The notes: a model not told the origin generated them from the sequence alone. Numbered from the stretch's first letter, positions 1 through 7,902 are shown. The stretch: 46,918 bases of DNA from Clostridia bacterium (GCA_017626145.1 JAGAJK010000075.1:1-46918); one strand, 5' to 3'. A program made the numbers and translations.

Positions 1-153
1 CAAATGTTCTTTTGCAATGTTTCTGAACTCCATCAGATGTTTATTCCCAGGAATAACCTTTACAATATAGCCGCTATCCGTCAGAACTCTATTGAACTCC
101 AAATAATTAGCTGGTGTAAATATGTCCAGTATACAGTCTACGATACATTCTCT
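1..153 (-). pseudogene. 23S rRNA guanine-N1 methyltransferase (RlmA/TlrB-like) remnant, 5' truncated, cut by window edge
   Basis: On the minus strand an open frame reads about 50 residues, beginning near IVDCILDIFTPANYLEF and continuing through RVLTDSGYIVKVIPG to NKHLMEFRN and the window edge. These match the conserved 'IFsPaNy.EF.RVL..gG...KV.PG..HL.El' region of RlmA-type SAM-dependent rRNA methyltransferases (family knowledge). No start codon belongs to it: a TAA lies a few codons upstream, and the first ~44 nt overlap, in another frame, the 3' end of the WYL gene at 107-1363. The catalytic SAM-binding N-terminus is missing, so the gene is dead. The rest of the 3' part lies outside the window. 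Confidence 0.6.
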
Positions 154-1363
154 TTATGTCATCCTTAAACTGTTTTTCAAGAACTTTGTTAGAAAAGTTA
201 AGCTCAGTGATTCTGCAGATAAATGTGCGTATCCACGGAATCATTTCGCTTGTGTCGTAAACATCAGCGACAAATCGATATGTATTATCATCTATTTTCT
301 CAACGTGTCCGCAACGTTTTTCACGTAGCAATCGTCTATAGATATGCCCTTCCTCATTGGTTGCTTTCACCGTGAAATCAACATGTTCAAGATTTTCTTC
401 ACTGTATCGATTACGTTTTGCAGTAACACCCCACATCTTTGATTGCATTTCATCAAGTTCGGCTCGAAGTTCGTCAAATCCCGGAGCAGGCTCTTCGATT
501 TTTACATCAGACAAATAATCGACTCTGAATGATTTAATTGTATTAAAATCAGGTTGATAGGCAAGCAGATGTTGTCTGCCATTCTGAACACTGATAAAAA
601 CTTTCAGAGGTATAATCTTGTTTTCTCTTGGTTCGCTTGACCGTCTGCTCAGGTTCTTTACTGTAACATAACTTTTTTCACGCATAGCTTTAAATAGCAT
701 AGAAAGCACATCGCTATCCATAGCAGAAGTAATATAGTGGTGCTTGAAGTTAAAGCTATCTCGTTTGGAGTCTTGCTTATCAAGTAAAAATGAACCTATA
801 ACACCACACGGTACAACTTCAGAGTAGAAATTAAGCACATCTGTAATATCAGGAAGAGTTATGTCATCAGCTCTACGATACATCATTTTTCTGCCATCTT
901 TTTCAGAAATTATAATTCCTTGCTCTGTGTACTCCTTCAGTTTTTTTCTAATGGTAGATTCATCAAATACCATCGGATTTTCAAATTCAGACAAATACTC
1001 ATCCATTTCATCAATTATCTCTGGAAGAGAAAGAACAACCTCCGGTGAGTGAAGAATATCAAATAAAATAAAGTGAAGAGTTATATCGCCATCGGTAAAG
1101 CTTTTCGCTTTAAGTGCTTTATAAAAAGGATTGTGCTGTGACACACGACTGTCAATAGAGAAAAACACATTCTTACCTTCAGGAGTACGGACAAAACTCA
1201 TATAGTCCCCCAACCAGCTTTCCATTCTGCGGCGTTCATTATCGTAGGAACGGGCACTTTTCTTATCATACTCTTCACGACTTTTAAAACCATAAACATA
1301 GAACTCACGCATAATCTGGCGTACTCTTTCAAAGTTCTTTATAAGTTCGCTATATGATGACAT
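107..1363 (-). CDS. WYL-domain transcriptional regulator, last gene of the Thg1/kinase operon
   Basis: 418-residue protein with an N-terminal winged-helix-like segment and a central WYL-type ligand-sensing domain around QHLLAYQPDF...IKSFRVDYL, followed by a C-terminal WCX-like extension. WYL proteins are DNA-binding regulators that often control defence or nucleic-acid repair operons (family knowledge). I start at the ATG at 1363 because GGAGGTGAG sits directly upstream; an in-frame TTG 15 nt earlier would lie inside that ribosome binding site. It follows the Thg1-like gene by 32 nt on the same strand. Its last ~13 codons lie on DNA that in another frame encodes the tail of an rRNA methyltransferase, so the native C-terminus was probably replaced at a recombination junction. 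The effector is unknown. Confidence 0.85.
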   Translation of the reverse strand: MSSYSELIKNFERVRQIMREFYVYGFKSREEYDKKSARSYDNERRRMESWLGDYMSFVRTPEGKNVFFSIDSRVSQHNPFYKALKAKSFTDGDITLHFILFDILHSPEVVLSLPEIIDEMDEYLSEFENPMVFDESTIRKKLKEYTEQGIIISEKDGRKMMYRRADDITLPDITDVLNFYSEVVPCGVIGSFLLDKQDSKRDSFNFKHHYITSAMDSDVLSMLFKAMREKSYVTVKNLSRRSSEPRENKIIPLKVFISVQNGRQHLLAYQPDFNTIKSFRVDYLSDVKIEEPAPGFDELRAELDEMQSKMWGVTAKRNRYSEENLEHVDFTVKATNEEGHIYRRLLREKRCGHVEKIDDNTYRFVADVYDTSEMIPWIRTFICRITELNFSNKVLEKQFKDDIKRMYRRLYTGHIYTS

Positions 1364-1395
1364 AAATCTCACCTCCAAAAATATTAATTAATGCC

Positions 1396-2163
1396 TTATT
1401 TTTTATCTTCACCTAAAAGCTTTTCTATCAAACTTCCGTATTTTTCGCCAAGTTCTAAATTCATATCTACTTTAAGGTCTCTTCTTATGGCTTTTTCTTC
1501 AATATTCTTAATCGGGTTGTATCCTGCTTTTTCAATTTCGCCCCAATATATGCCTACACCTCTTTTTTGCCACAAGGGTAATTTATCAAAATTAATACCT
1601 CTTGAGAAAAGCAATTCGTTTTTATAAGATACCGACTTGCCTTCCAAAAGCGATGTGGCTTCTTCTATACTTTTACCTTCTTTCCTAAGCATCCAATAGC
1701 AGTGTGCATTAAGTGCATTTCTATGTGCATCCTCTTGTCTCCATAAGAAATAATCTTTTACCAATTCAATGTTAGGCAGTGGAGCAATTCTGCAATCAAA
1801 GGAAACCGGTTGTCCTAATTCCAAAGAAAAAGTCGCACTTGCCATTCCTGCAAGAATAGAATTATATTTGCGTACCTTTCTGCCAAAGGTGTTTTCATCC
1901 TTGTGAAAAAGAAGCGAAATCTCATCACTTTCAGTATAACCATATATAACTCTGAAGCCACAGTTCATTAGCTGTTTAACCGTATTAATCATCATATCTC
2001 TGAACTTTTCATCAAATGGTGCTTCAAATTCACAAATCTCCTTTGTAAGTCTGGAAAAGTTACGACCATCGAGTCTTGCAACAATATAAAGATCTGGCAA
2101 AACTGTTTGGTCAATAGACTGTTCATATACTCTCATTTTTTTATCTAAATCATCAAATTTCAT
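1396..2163 (-). CDS. Thg1-like 3'-5' RNA polymerase (tRNA-His guanylyltransferase family)
   Basis: 255 residues. The Thg1 palm is clear: RLDGRNFSRLT at 30-40 (metal-binding D32-G33), the second carboxylate motif GYTESDEISLLF with SDE at 79-81, and WRQEDAHRNALN at 141-152, the counterpart of the eukaryotic HINNLYN region. The KNELLF...GINF...WQKRG block follows, as in yeast Thg1. Family members add nucleotides in the 3'-5' direction to RNA 5' ends; bacterial Thg1-like proteins repair 5'-truncated tRNAs (established for the family). The ATG at 2163 follows GGAGAT; an upstream TTG would lie within that site. It starts 2 nt after the stop of the polynucleotide kinase gene, so the two are probably translationally coupled. 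The actual RNA substrate is unknown. Confidence 0.9.
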   Translation of the reverse strand: MKFDDLDKKMRVYEQSIDQTVLPDLYIVARLDGRNFSRLTKEICEFEAPFDEKFRDMMINTVKQLMNCGFRVIYGYTESDEISLLFHKDENTFGRKVRKYNSILAGMASATFSLELGQPVSFDCRIAPLPNIELVKDYFLWRQEDAHRNALNAHCYWMLRKEGKSIEEATSLLEGKSVSYKNELLFSRGINFDKLPLWQKRGVGIYWGEIEKAGYNPIKNIEEKAIRRDLKVDMNLELGEKYGSLIEKLLGEDKK

Positions 2164-2165
2164 TT

Positions 2166-2609
2166 TTATCTCCAATCTTCGATAACCATATCCGATCCTT
2201 TATTTTTTACAAAGTAAAGTTTATCAAAGCCTTCATCATAGCTTGGTAGCTGAAGTTTGTTTGAAGTTGCTGCTATCGCTTTTACCGGAATGCAGGCTTT
2301 TCCAACTCTTTGATTATTTCTTTCTATGCAGTCTTTGATTTTAGATTCTAAAAAATATCCGATAATTTTATATCCTTCATTTTTCGCCTGAAGAATATAT
2401 TTTTTTCGTTCTTCTACTGTTGGGTTTGTATTATCTATAACAATGTTTTTTCCGCATTTAAAACATTCATCAATTGCTAATTGTTCCTGATGTCTTGTTT
2501 TCAAAGTATCAAGATTAATTCTACAAAATGACGACAAATGTTCTTGGCAGAAAGTGCTTTTGCCACTTCCTTGTATTCCAATCATTATTGCCATTGCTTT
2601 TTCACACAT
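2166..2609 (-). CDS. PNKP-like polynucleotide 5'-kinase (P-loop)
   Basis: 147 residues, a single kinase domain. Walker A GIQGSGKST is at 11-19. INLDTLK at 31-37 matches the 'nRDTL' substrate motif of animal PNKP, with D34 in the place of the catalytic aspartate. VIDNTNPTVEERKKYI and ERNNQR follow, and SYDEGFDKL corresponds to the 'PtlaEGF' end of PNKP kinases. Such enzymes phosphorylate RNA or DNA 5'-OH ends (family knowledge). There is no phosphatase or ligase domain. The ATG at 2609 follows GAGGTG. Coupled to the Thg1-like gene downstream, a 5'-OH kinase would prepare ends for 3'-5' addition; that link is inference. Generic annotations would call it an AAA family ATPase. Confidence 0.85.
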   Translation of the reverse strand: MCEKAMAIMIGIQGSGKSTFCQEHLSSFCRINLDTLKTRHQEQLAIDECFKCGKNIVIDNTNPTVEERKKYILQAKNEGYKIIGYFLESKIKDCIERNNQRVGKACIPVKAIAATSNKLQLPSYDEGFDKLYFVKNKGSDMVIEDWR

Positions 2610-2638
2610 GTGTCATTCACCTCGACTTGACAGAAACC

Positions 2639-3622
2639 TTAACATTTTTCATAAATTTCAGTTATATCTCTTGCGAGCTGATACATTTCCTCAACTACAT
2701 AATCATGAGATATAATCTTTGCCTGTTTGCCAAAGCTCATAATCCAGGATAAGAAGTGTGGGCTGACTGCAACTTTAACATGGCAGATGAAATGTTTTTC
2801 ATCTTTTTTGACGATTGGAATATCTGTACCAAATCTGTCAAAGACTACGCCAACGAGTTCATTATCAAATTCAATAGAAACATCGGTTTCTTCGCCGCTG
2901 AACATCTGGAACATTGTCTTTGAGTAACTCGACAAATCAAAAGGTTTGTCCGATAAAACTCTGTCATTTTCTGTAAGCTCAATCATTTCCATTTTATCAA
3001 CGCGATAATGGATGTAGCTGTCATACTTTTCTTTGTATGTAATGAGATAATAGTTTTCATCGTCCCAAGTGAGTGCGACAGGAGATTCAGTGTATAGTCC
3101 ACCATCTTTACGATATACTTTTTTCTTATTCACATTAAGATTGAAATATTTAAAAGTAATCTGCTTATTAGCCGCGATAGCCTCGTGGATTTTGTCAACA
3201 TTGTAGTAAATTTGCTCGTTGACTGTTTTTACGCGATTGGTGATAAAGACCTGTCTCTGGAGCTTTTTCGCGTTCTCGTGACTGGTGAGTTTTTCGATTT
3301 TAGAAATAAGCTCCATACTCTTTTTTCGTGTAATGAATTTTGACGTCTGAACACTGTCAACCAAGAGTTTCAGTTCAGGTAATTCAAAATCACGACTTGC
3401 TATGTAATAGTTCGTTGTACGTGTCTTATTTGAGCAAATATCAAGGCCGAACAACTGCAGATATTCAAGGTCATCATAAATACTTTTCCGCTCGGCAGAA
3501 ATGCCAAGCTTTGAAAGCTCGGCAATCATTTCCGGCACGGTAATAGTATGCTCTTCGTCAGTTTTTTCCATCAGTATCTTTGCCAGATACATCATTTTAA
3601 GTTTTTGATGTGATAGTTTCAT
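2639..3622 (-). CDS. WYL-domain transcriptional regulator with N-terminal helix-turn-helix
   Basis: 327 residues. The N-terminal ~75 residues form a DeoR/HTH_11-like winged helix (TVPEMIAELSKLGISAERKS...DDLEYLQLFG). A WYL domain is seen at about 150-230, with ENYYLITYKEKYD and YIHYRVDKM, then a WCX-like C-terminus. The ATG at 3622 lies 10 nt after AAGGA; a GTG at 3628 is the alternative, abutting the stop of the TPR gene. It is probably the regulator of this operon, whose promoter region holds an inverted repeat at 5535-5561. The presence of two different WYL proteins in one operon is unusual. Ligand and operator are inferred, not shown. Confidence 0.85.
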   Translation of the reverse strand: MKLSHQKLKMMYLAKILMEKTDEEHTITVPEMIAELSKLGISAERKSIYDDLEYLQLFGLDICSNKTRTTNYYIASRDFELPELKLLVDSVQTSKFITRKKSMELISKIEKLTSHENAKKLQRQVFITNRVKTVNEQIYYNVDKIHEAIAANKQITFKYFNLNVNKKKVYRKDGGLYTESPVALTWDDENYYLITYKEKYDSYIHYRVDKMEMIELTENDRVLSDKPFDLSSYSKTMFQMFSGEETDVSIEFDNELVGVVFDRFGTDIPIVKKDEKHFICHVKVAVSPHFLSWIMSFGKQAKIISHDYVVEEMYQLARDITEIYEKC

Positions 3623-3628
3623 TTTCAC

Positions 3629-4657
3629 TCATTCCTTATTGTTTTTATCTATTAATTGTTCAAGTATTGCTATAGTTTCTTCATCCTCTGTAAGACCACA
3701 ATATATTTCAAGGAAATATGCCGCTATATCATTTTCACCATCTTCAAGCGCCTTTTTGCTATATGCCCCTGAAAGACCCACCACGGTTTCGCAAGCTCTA
3801 ACCGGATAACCATATTGCTCACTATATTTGTCCAATAATTCAGGAGTGGGTTTGTCATAATTAGGTGCTTTCTCTTGGATATAGTACAATTCAGACTGTG
3901 CCATTTTGTTATCCGCTTCATATAAAAGGCTTGACAATAAGCAACCAGCTGCAACAGAGTATTCTTCTTTTTCTACAAAATAAAACCCTAAATTCCGATA
4001 GCATCTTGCAACATCTTCTCGTCTGTAAGCATACTTGAACTGTTCTTTTGTTAATTCAAAAAACTCATCATAGTCTTTGCTCGCCTTGAATGTTTCAATG
4101 TATTCAAATGCAATTTTACAGCTTGCAGGATTCCATCTTAATGCCTTTTTGAGATATTCTCTCGCTTCGGGAAGTCTCTTTAATTCAAATAACAAGTTTC
4201 CGTGAATGTAGAATATTTCAGCATAAGGAATCGTGGCTGCACGGATATCTCTTTTCGGTTTGTTATAGTAAACATACAGTATTTCTTGAAACAGCTCGTT
4301 GAAAGAATAGTATTCTGATGCTGTGTCGTTTTCAAACATCGGCGCTTTTTCTATTTTGCTTACGAGAGCCTCACTGAGTTTGAATGCCTTTTCAATATTA
4401 CCCTCAAAAACATTAAAGCGAATTTCTTTTATTGTTGCTTCTGTTCCTTTTGCGTCATTTTCGATAAGGTTCTCTAACTCTTTTTTCTTATTATCGGGGA
4501 TAAGATCGTACATAAGCCTACCGCACGCTCTTAAGATTTCTTGACTTAACTCATGATCTTTATACTTTCCCATTTGGCTTTTTAAATATGCAAGGTCATC
4601 CTTTGAATTACCTGTAAGACCTGCGGTTATTTCTTTTAATATAGTATCTAAAGTCAT
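3629..4657 (-). CDS. TPR-repeat protein of unknown function
   Basis: 342 residues, mostly helical. Tetratricopeptide-like repeats are visible at about 140-260 (EIFYIHGNLLFELKRLPEAREYLKKAL, then RCYRNLGFYFVEKEEYSVAAGCL). There is no signal peptide, membrane segment or recognisable catalytic motif. TPR proteins usually serve as protein-protein scaffolds. It lies 13 nt after the SWIM gene and 6 nt before the ATG of the WYL regulator, preceded by AAAGGGG. Similar TPR proteins are sometimes found beside WYL genes, but I cannot assign a role; a scaffold or sensor for the kinase/Thg1 pair is a guess. Confidence 0.75.
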   Translation of the reverse strand: MTLDTILKEITAGLTGNSKDDLAYLKSQMGKYKDHELSQEILRACGRLMYDLIPDNKKKELENLIENDAKGTEATIKEIRFNVFEGNIEKAFKLSEALVSKIEKAPMFENDTASEYYSFNELFQEILYVYYNKPKRDIRAATIPYAEIFYIHGNLLFELKRLPEAREYLKKALRWNPASCKIAFEYIETFKASKDYDEFFELTKEQFKYAYRREDVARCYRNLGFYFVEKEEYSVAAGCLLSSLLYEADNKMAQSELYYIQEKAPNYDKPTPELLDKYSEQYGYPVRACETVVGLSGAYSKKALEDGENDIAAYFLEIYCGLTEDEETIAILEQLIDKNNKE

Positions 4658-4670
4658 ATTAATACCCCTT

Positions 4671-5489
4671 TCAAATCCCCAGACTGATTTTGCCTGATAC
4701 TTTTCTGTTCATAACCGTATTCATAAACACGCCCTTGCTGATGATTGCAAAGTAGCCATTGTATTCGTCTTCATAGTTTTCGTTTATGAGTTCAAGTGAT
4801 TCCTTAAGTTGGAGCATTGCGGCAAATTCGTGTTTGCACGCACCGCTGCAGAAACAAGAACATTTGAGGTTTGAGATTTCACCATCTATGTAGTCAAATT
4901 CGATTTCGTAGTTTTCGCTACCTTCTACAATAGCATGACCACGAGTACCGTCTATCTCAACAAAGCCAACTCTGTTTTCAATATAATAATCATGCCCACG
5001 ATCCGCAGCATCGTGTGAAATCTTCATCTTTGACAAATCATCCAGCGGAAATCTGTTTGTATCATCATTGCCGCTTACATATTCTTCATCGTTTTGAGGT
5101 GCTTTGAACCAGGTAAGTACCTTTGAAAAAGGAATTGCATTTCTATCAAAGCTGACAACGTGTGAACCCGCAAGGTAAAAGTCGCCTTTAACATTTGTGT
5201 CAATTACAGCAATAACCTTTTTGTAATCAGAAAGTTTAATCTTGAAGGAATAATTAACTTCTGTAACCTGTCCGCGATAGCCTTCAAGCTTACCTTCCAC
5301 ATAAACAAAGTCGCCGACCTTCAAGTCAAAGCTGTCATTGTAATATGCCCAGCCCATACCTCTGTGAGGAAAGTATACCTGAACCACAGACTTTTTAGGC
5401 TCTATAACACCCTTGCAAACTTCCATTGGTGTATTGTTTTCAGGCTCTTTGCTTGTTCTTATGTTAAAGCCGATAGGATATTTTTTCAT
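4671..5489 (-). CDS. SWIM zinc-finger protein, first gene of the operon
   Basis: 272 residues. The C-terminal part carries a SWIM zinc finger: C210-x-C212-x5-C218-x-H220 (CSCFCSGACKH), a fold that binds DNA or proteins. The N-terminal ~90 residues look like a small beta-rich domain (VVQVYFPHRGMGWAYYNDSFDL...GDFVYVEGKLEGYRGQVTEV) of unknown type. It begins at an ATG 8 nt after GGGAGG and heads the operon. SWIM proteins often occur with helicases or recombination factors; here the partners are an RNA kinase and an RNA polymerase instead. Function unknown. Confidence 0.75.
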   Translation of the reverse strand: MKKYPIGFNIRTSKEPENNTPMEVCKGVIEPKKSVVQVYFPHRGMGWAYYNDSFDLKVGDFVYVEGKLEGYRGQVTEVNYSFKIKLSDYKKVIAVIDTNVKGDFYLAGSHVVSFDRNAIPFSKVLTWFKAPQNDEEYVSGNDDTNRFPLDDLSKMKISHDAADRGHDYYIENRVGFVEIDGTRGHAIVEGSENYEIEFDYIDGEISNLKCSCFCSGACKHEFAAMLQLKESLELINENYEDEYNGYFAIISKGVFMNTVMNRKVSGKISLGI

Positions 5490-5534
5490 AATGTTTTAAC
5501 CTCCCAAAAAGATTTATTCTTTTCTTTATACTCA

Positions 5535-5561
5535 TTTTAACAAATTGAGTGGGTGTTAAAA
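5535..5561 (-). promoter_or_regulatory. Candidate operator/promoter of the SWIM-TPR-WYL-kinase-Thg1-WYL operon
   Basis: A perfect inverted repeat, TTTTAACA (5535-5542) and TGTTAAAA (5554-5561), with an 11-bp spacer, lies 46 bp upstream of the first start codon. The arm centres are 19 bp apart, about two helical turns, as expected for a dimeric regulator. A TAAAAT -10-like hexamer (minus strand, 5534-5539) lies within one arm, but the -35 is poor. Binding by one of the two WYL proteins is inference. Confidence 0.45.
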
Positions 5562-5622
5562 CGGACAGTATTTAATCAAAGTATAACATATTTATGAAAC
5601 ATAATCAATAGATTTGAAAAAA

Positions 5623-5658
5623 TCAACCAAGCAATCAGCGCTTGGTGATTGCTTGGTT
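5623..5658 (-). terminator. Intrinsic terminator at the end of the small HTH pseudogene
   Basis: Perfect 13-bp arms AACCAAGCAATCA (5625-5637) and TGATTGCTTGGTT (5646-5658) with an 8-nt loop, followed on the minus strand by a GATTTTTTC T-run. It overlaps the stop codon of the gene at 5635. It insulates the upstream minus-strand genes from the SWIM/Thg1 operon. Confidence 0.8.
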
Positions 5659-5876
5659 AAGTATCGGTTTCAACTTACTATCGTTGGGGTAGTTATATAT
5701 AAAATCATCTGTAAGCATAAATTCGAGGAGCCATTGTTTTGGCACGATACTTACATTGCTGTTGAGTTTCACCACTTTAAGTTTTCCTGATGATGTCCAT
5801 TTGCAAACACAACCTCTTGCACGGCCTGTTATCTTTGCTATATCATCATAGGTATTACAGGAAAAATATAAAACAT
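5635..5876 (-). pseudogene. Small excisionase/HTH_17-like DNA-binding protein, frameshifted
   Basis: The minus strand encodes an ~80-residue open frame (TYDDIAKITGRARGCVCKW, then GKLKVVKLNSNVSIVPKQW) that fits the MerR-like helix-turn-helix of excisionase-type proteins (pattern '..iaklTg.sr..v.kWi..GKLKavkl....ivpkeWL'). The frame has no start: it opens just after a TAA at 5878-5880. An ATG at 5876 is out of frame by one base, and one extra T in the run TATTTTTCC would restore a reading MFYIFSCNTYDDIAK. So it looks like a single-base homopolymer deletion, or an assembly error. The sequence 5490-5970 otherwise holds only the operator and terminator described. Confidence 0.6.
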
Positions 5877-5970
5877 CTTAGATAACTCTGGATGAGTTTA
5901 AAAGTATATTGGAGTAGATATAAAGTACGACAGCCGATGCAATTTTTGGCATCGGCTGATGTTGTATTGT

Positions 5971-6564
5971 TTAATTTTTCTTTATCTGATATTCAAATAA
6001 ACCATGTTTGCTGCAATAAAAATAAATTTTACCGCCGTACATTTTTGGAAAACGCACAGCCGAGTTCTGTTCGGGATATAGTTTTATCGTAAGCACTCTG
6101 TCAATCCTTACATATGACACAAAGCTTATATAATGCGCCTTTGTCATTTGATGATTAAATTCAATATAACAATCATCCTCAATTTCAGAAATATTGATTG
6201 AGTGTTCGTCATCTGCTGAAACTACTTTTAAAGCTTCAAGCTGTTTTCCGCAACATATAACACGGCTGTTTCCTGTTCCTTGCATAAAGCTTCCACAGCA
6301 TGGACAGACATAAAATTTTGTTCTTTTCATATTATTAGCACTCTCAAGATTCTGCTCCAGGTCGCCTGACAGAATGGTTTTCTCACTCACGCCAAGAATA
6401 TCAGCCAACGCTGATACCGTTGACACATCAGGAAATCCGTGTCCCGTCTCCCATTTTGAAACTGTTTTGGGCACAATGCCCAACTTGTCGGCAACCTGTT
6501 TTTGGGTCATTCCTTTGGCTTTTCTTAAATCGCAAAGGAGTTTTCCGTTTTTACTTAAATCCAT
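5971..6564 (-). CDS. XRE-family regulator fused to a desulfoferrodoxin-like iron domain
   Basis: 197 residues. Residues 5-62 are an XRE helix-turn-helix (MTQKQVADKLGIVPKTVSKWE). Residues 85-110 carry the desulforedoxin-type centre: C87-P-C-C90 and the C104-C105 pair. Residues 118-190 match the superoxide reductase centre: H121, H138 (HQM), H144 (AHYI), C184 and H187 (CSKH), the Fe(His)4Cys ligand set. The conserved lysine before the first histidine (EKH in classical enzymes) is replaced (DEH), so catalysis may be weak. The ATG at 6564 follows GGAGGTTAAG. I infer an iron-based redox or superoxide sensor; targets could include the adjacent Fe-alcohol dehydrogenase. Confidence 0.85.
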   Translation of the reverse strand: MDLSKNGKLLCDLRKAKGMTQKQVADKLGIVPKTVSKWETGHGFPDVSTVSALADILGVSEKTILSGDLEQNLESANNMKRTKFYVCPCCGSFMQGTGNSRVICCGKQLEALKVVSADDEHSINISEIEDDCYIEFNHQMTKAHYISFVSYVRIDRVLTIKLYPEQNSAVRFPKMYGGKIYFYCSKHGLFEYQIKKN

Positions 6565-6644
6565 TTTTCTTAACCTCCGCAATTTAATAATAAAGCAATA
6601 ATATGAAATAGACAATCCACTATCCGTACATATTATATTAACTT

Positions 6645-7808
6645 TTAGAAACACTCTTTCAGCACACTCAGAATATCATCATGTGTCATATACTTATATC
6701 CGCCACCCTCATAGGTCGTTTCAGCAATTTTGGGTATCATATCTTCGGTTGCTCCAAGTTCACGAAGAGTCATTGGAATACCGAGTTCTTTTGCAAAGTT
6801 CTCTAAACAAGCGATACCCTCAAGTGCAATTTTGTCTTTGGTTTTGCCATCTGTTTTAACATTCCACACATTTTCTGCAAAGCGGACAAATTTATCAATT
6901 CCGTCTTTATAGATGTATCTGTAATACGGCATTGAAATCACCGCAAGTCCAAGACCGTGCGGACAGTCGGTGTATGCACCAAGCTGATGCTCAATATTAT
7001 GAACTTCCCAGTCCTGAGTTTTTGAAAGTCCTGTTACCGTGTTAAGTCCAAGGGTTGCACACCACATAATATTACTGCGTGCCTCGTAATCTTCGGGGTT
7101 CTTAACAGCCTTTCTGCTACTATTGATAATTGATTTCATAACCGCCTCAATCACATAGTCGGTCGTGTTATCATCATCGCCTGAAAAATACTGTTCCATA
7201 AGATGGCTCATTACATCAAACACACCGCTTACCATTTGTTTCTGTGGTACAGAATAAGTAAATTCAGGATTTAAAATTGAGAATTTAGGATACGCCTCAG
7301 GACCATACACTCTGCCTGTTTTTATAGTTACTTCTTCGTTGGTGATAACCGAGCCGCCATTCATTTCGGATGCTGTGCCCGTCATTGTGAGAATTGTGCC
7401 GACAGGAACAATTTCGTTGTCAACTTCTTCAAAATCAATCCAGTATCTTTGCCAAGGGTCGCCTTTTGCATAAGCGGAAACAGAGATTGCTTTTGCACAG
7501 TCGATAACCGAGCCTCCACCAACTGCTAAAATTAAATCAATCTTATTTTCACGAACAAGTCTTGCACCCTCGAGCACCTGACTATATGCAGGGTTAGGCT
7601 TGATTCCCGAAAGCTCTGTTATGTTTTTTCCGCAAGCCTGTAATATCTTAACAACCTCGTCATAAAGGCCGATTTTCTTGATTGAGTTTTTGCCGTATAA
7701 AAGCAGAATGTTCTTGCCGTAATTTGAAAGCTCTGCAGAGAGATTCTGCATTGCATCCTTGCCAAAATAAATTTTTGTGGGGTTATAATAGGTAAAATCG
7801 TGTAACAT
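6645..7808 (-). CDS. Iron-containing (butanol-type) alcohol dehydrogenase
   Basis: 387 residues, the usual length for group III alcohol dehydrogenases of the BdhA/YqhD type. The N-terminal NAD(P) half has the GGGS motif (AVGGGSVIDCAKAI). The C-terminal helical half carries the metal ligands: D in GVFDVMSH, H in MSHLMEQ and the two histidines in EHQLGAYTDCPHGLG. It reduces aldehydes to alcohols with NAD(P)H in the cytoplasm, a fermentation or aldehyde-detoxification role. Such iron enzymes are oxygen-sensitive, which suits the XRE/desulfoferrodoxin regulator 80 nt downstream on the same strand. The ATG follows GGAGG. Exact substrate unknown. Confidence 0.9.
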   Translation of the reverse strand: MLHDFTYYNPTKIYFGKDAMQNLSAELSNYGKNILLLYGKNSIKKIGLYDEVVKILQACGKNITELSGIKPNPAYSQVLEGARLVRENKIDLILAVGGGSVIDCAKAISVSAYAKGDPWQRYWIDFEEVDNEIVPVGTILTMTGTASEMNGGSVITNEEVTIKTGRVYGPEAYPKFSILNPEFTYSVPQKQMVSGVFDVMSHLMEQYFSGDDDNTTDYVIEAVMKSIINSSRKAVKNPEDYEARSNIMWCATLGLNTVTGLSKTQDWEVHNIEHQLGAYTDCPHGLGLAVISMPYYRYIYKDGIDKFVRFAENVWNVKTDGKTKDKIALEGIACLENFAKELGIPMTLRELGATEDMIPKIAETTYEGGGYKYMTHDDILSVLKECF

Positions 7809-7902
7809 TTTTATTCCTCCATCTTTACACTAATCTATATGACGCAATATACTCAGCATCTGATTCTATCTTTAGATCATTTTGTTCAAAGGCAATAACC
7901 TC

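Noticed and set aside
5892-6092. Plus-strand 66-codon frame near the XRE gene
   Set aside because: Mostly antisense to the desulfoferrodoxin-like domain, no ribosome binding site.
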